In this document: positions 7,525 to 8,769 of the stretch, in pieces
Layout: every line of letters starts with the position of its first letter
How positions within the stretch are numbered: position 1 is the stretch's first letter
Source of the DNA: Prolixibacteraceae bacterium
GTDB lineage: Bacteria > Bacteroidota > Bacteroidia > Bacteroidales > Prolixibacteraceae
DNA length: 8,769 nt
Assembly (NCBI GenBank): GCA_027858145.1
Contig: JAQIDF010000334.1
Span: 1 to 8,769 of the forward strand
Direction of reading: 5' to 3'
The notes under the pieces: model-generated
What the model saw: the letters and a program-made list of their open reading frames with translations, nothing else
Database searches by the model: none
Told to the model about the DNA's origin: nothing
Program-made: the position numbers and the translations under genes

Positions 7525-8073
7525 TTATAATATCACTGTCTCTGCAGTCTTCACCTCACTCAGTTCTTTTAACTTATCGTGCAGGTTCTTATTATCATTT
7601 CCGGAAGGAAGCTTTGTTATTAAATTTCTTAATACATTTATGGTATTTTCACCTCCAAGTTTATTATTATAATAGCTGAAAGAATCTTTCACTTTAAAAC
7701 ACGATTCAAGAGCTGCATCAATAGTAGTAATTGCCATCTTTGAATTAAAATTCGATTTAAAAGAACCGAGCAAACCAATACAAGTATTTAGCGAATAATT
7801 ACATTTAACAATATTGTCAACATCCTCATTTATCTGCTTCATTTTATGCCTGTTACCAAAAACGTTTCGCTCTCTTCGAAAATGATACAGCAGATTTCCA
7901 TTTCTAAGAAGTTCCGATGCTACGTGCAACCGACGTGGCACGTAATAATAATCTTTACCATTTATTGATACGCTCTTGTGTGTATTTTCCAATGTTATAA
8001 CCGGATCAATAAAAAGGATGTTATCAACAGAGAGAACAGGATTCGGGTCAACAATTTTTTTTTCCTTTATCAT
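7525..8073 (-). CDS. Unknown soluble protein, second gene of cluster (possible C-terminal half of a split protein)
   Basis: A 182-residue protein of no family I recognise. There is no signal peptide or membrane segment. The first 45 residues look beta-rich (VLSVDNILFIDPVITLE, SVSINGKDYYYV). A basic, aromatic segment PRRLHVASELLRNGNLLYHFRRERN at 46-70 follows, and the rest reads as amphipathic helix to the end (LHDKLKELSEVK). The basic patch could bind nucleic acid or acidic lipid, but no domain supports that. Its ATG lies inside the end of the upstream gene: the two frames overlap by 26 bases, and the overlap contains nine consecutive A. Loss of one A would join both frames into one protein of about 345 residues, with this part attached from I7 onwards. 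It is either a translationally coupled separate protein or the second half of a broken or slippage-joined gene. Base composition is clearly more AT-rich than sodB and nrdJ nearby. Confidence 0.75.
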   Translation of the reverse strand: MIKEKKIVDPNPVLSVDNILFIDPVITLENTHKSVSINGKDYYYVPRRLHVASELLRNGNLLYHFRRERNVFGNRHKMKQINEDVDNIVKCNYSLNTCIGLLGSFKSNFNSKMAITTIDAALESCFKVKDSFSYYNNKLGGENTINVLRNLITKLPSGNDNKNLHDKLKELSEVKTAETVIL

Positions 8074-8563
8074 CTTTTGCTTTTTCTTTAAACCGTAAAG
8101 TTGAAAGATAATAATACCGGGGCATCTCGTTTCGAATAGTAAGCAAGGTCGTTTTTATTTTGGTTATATCTTCAGCACCTGCATGTGGCCTCACATGTGG
8201 TTCTTCAAAAAGCATCCTCAGATTAAAATCGATATGTTTATTTAAATACAAAATCAGATCATTGGCAGGCATTTTCATTTTGTTTGATTCTGTAATATTC
8301 ATTACAATTTTATAAATGCCGACAAGTTCATTTCCATAAGGATAAAACAGTGAAAAATTTGTCTTTGTTATCCCCTTAATCTCCTTACTTGACAGAGTAA
8401 CGGTATTACGACAATCATAAACATTGCCTTTAATCATTTTTCCACCGCAACGTTTAAATAATTTTCCAGAGTTATGTGGATCATTGGGTTCTGCAATAAA
8501 CTCCGACAAAGATGTTTGAAGGTAGCGCAGATCAACAAATGGAAGGTACAATCTGACTTGCAT
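8048..8563 (-). CDS. Unknown soluble protein, first gene of cluster (possible N-terminal half of a split protein)
   Basis: A 171-residue protein without a recognisable family, signal peptide or membrane segment. It starts with a hydrophobic strand-like stretch (MQVRLYLPFVDLRYL). Notable sites are EPNDPHNSGKLFKRCGG at 25-41, a second Cys in YDCRN (C51), and EEPHVRPHAGAED at 120-132 with two histidines (H123, H127). These polar clusters could be catalytic or metal-binding, but they match no motif I can name. The C-terminus is a Lys-rich run (KEKAKDDKGKKNC) that reads straight through the A9 tract and stops a few codons later. That tail looks like low-complexity readthrough rather than a finished domain, which fits a frame break. 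The ATG at 8563 is preceded by an A-rich AAACCAAAAATC. It is the first gene of the - strand cluster; no Bacteroidota-type promoter is evident upstream, where AT-rich sequence and a palindromic repeat lie. Confidence 0.75.
   Translation of the reverse strand: MQVRLYLPFVDLRYLQTSLSEFIAEPNDPHNSGKLFKRCGGKMIKGNVYDCRNTVTLSSKEIKGITKTNFSLFYPYGNELVGIYKIVMNITESNKMKMPANDLILYLNKHIDFNLRMLFEEPHVRPHAGAEDITKIKTTLLTIRNEMPRYYYLSTLRFKEKAKDDKGKKNC
8055..8063 (-). other. A9 homopolymer in the overlap of two unknown genes
   Basis: The - strand reads GGAAAAAAAAATTG, a run of nine A inside the 26-base overlap of the two genes. The upstream frame passes through it and stops at 8048. The downstream frame is displaced by +1. 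An A8 version of the tract would merge both frames (KGKKIVDPNP). Runs of this length are known sites of polymerase slippage, phase variation and sequencing error. Confidence 0.7.
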
Positions 8564-8614
8564 GATTTTTGGTTTTAGTTTGTTTTACATTGTTGTCCGG
8601 TTAAAATAAATAAA

Positions 8615-8723
8615 ATTGGGCTAAAGCCCCTGCTATATAGGGCTTTCAATAGCCCCGGGCTTAAGCCCGGGGTAACTGATTTGCATCTACGAATATGGGC
8701 TTTAGCCCAATCTGGTAATCAGT
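8615..8723. repeat. Nested palindromic repeat (REP/BIME-like)
   Basis: ATTGGGCTAAAGCCC (8615-8629) and GGGCTTTAGCCCAAT (8697-8711) form a perfect 15-base inverted repeat about 97 bases across. Almost exactly at its centre of symmetry sits a perfect 20-base palindrome (8653-8672). The core GGGCT(T/A)(T/A)AGCCC thus appears three times, with centres 39 and 40 bases apart. A fourth, spread half-copy GGGCT..AGCCC lies at 8640-8655, and AAAGCCC/GGGCTTT (8623-8629 with 8640-8646) makes a further hairpin. ACTGATT (8675-8681) and AATCAGT (8717-8723) enclose the right copy. The form resembles REP/BIME elements mobilised by REP-associated tyrosine transposases, known in many bacteria including Bacteroidota; no transposase is in the window. 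It could also act as a transcription or mRNA-end structure. The repeat itself is certain; the class is inferred. Confidence 0.75.
8653..8672. repeat. Perfect 20-base palindrome at the core of the repeat
   Basis: CCCCGGGCTTAAGCCCGGGG equals its own reverse complement. It is strongly GC-rich within AT-rich flanks and would form a stable stem or cruciform arm. No T-tract follows on either strand, so it is not a classical intrinsic terminator. Confidence 0.9.
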
Positions 8724-8769
8724 GTTTTAAACAGGATTCTCGAAGCATTTAAGTTTAATACTAAAATAT

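Noticed and set aside
7921..7944. Inverted repeat TACGTGC / GCACGTA
   Set aside because: A perfect 7-base inverted repeat, but it lies well inside the second unknown gene and codes for YVPRRLHV; probably incidental to coding.
8184..8204. Repeated CATGTGG units
   Set aside because: They encode the PHVRPH stretch of the first unknown gene; the repeat follows from a short repeated peptide and codon use.
8564..8769. Search for a CRISPR array, tRNA or further gene at the right end
   Set aside because: The palindromic units are not direct repeats with spacers, nothing folds as a tRNA by eye, and no coding frame of use is present; 8724-8769 shows nothing.

Overview
The window looks like chromosomal DNA from a member of the Bacteroidota, probably the Bacteroidales/Marinilabiliales side. 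This rests on the style of the proteins (KdtA, adenosylcobalamin-dependent ribonucleotide reductase, Fe-type superoxide dismutase, SSS symporter), A-rich and nearly SD-free start regions, and moderately AT-rich DNA. The genus cannot be set from the sequence alone.

Layout, left to right. (1) The 3' three-quarters of kdtA/waaA (Kdo transferase, + strand), cut by the window edge. (2) A 308-base intergenic stretch with candidate Bacteroidota-type promoters. (3) A complete class II ribonucleotide reductase gene (nrdJ, +), ended by a clear hairpin-plus-T-tract terminator. (4) A small secreted, probably outer-membrane beta-barrel protein (+). (5) A compact hairpin terminator between convergent genes, then a long sodium:solute symporter gene on the - strand. 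(6) A divergent intergenic region holding an imperfect hairpin just before a superoxide dismutase gene (sodB-type, +), which ends in another clear terminator. (7) On the - strand, a tight cluster of three genes I do not recognise (8563 down to 7176): two soluble-looking proteins whose reading frames overlap by 26 bases across a run of nine A, then a 110-residue protein with about three membrane segments. (8) Upstream of that cluster, a nested palindromic repeat (about 8615-8723) with three copies of a GGGCT(T/A)(T/A)AGCCC-type core, resembling a REP/BIME element.

Regions 1-6 are ordinary housekeeping genes (LPS inner core synthesis, deoxyribonucleotide supply, envelope, transport, oxidative stress defence). 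They are single transcription units separated by terminators, with no obvious shared pathway. Regions 7-8 are the accessory part and the only place where something undescribed could sit. The cluster is visibly more AT-rich than its neighbours, has no recognisable family, pairs soluble proteins with a small membrane protein, and lies next to a palindromic repeat. The overlap across A9 means the first two genes may be one protein of about 345 residues split by a sequencing error, a slippage-controlled pair, or a translationally coupled pair. A defence or envelope role for the cluster is only a guess from its architecture.
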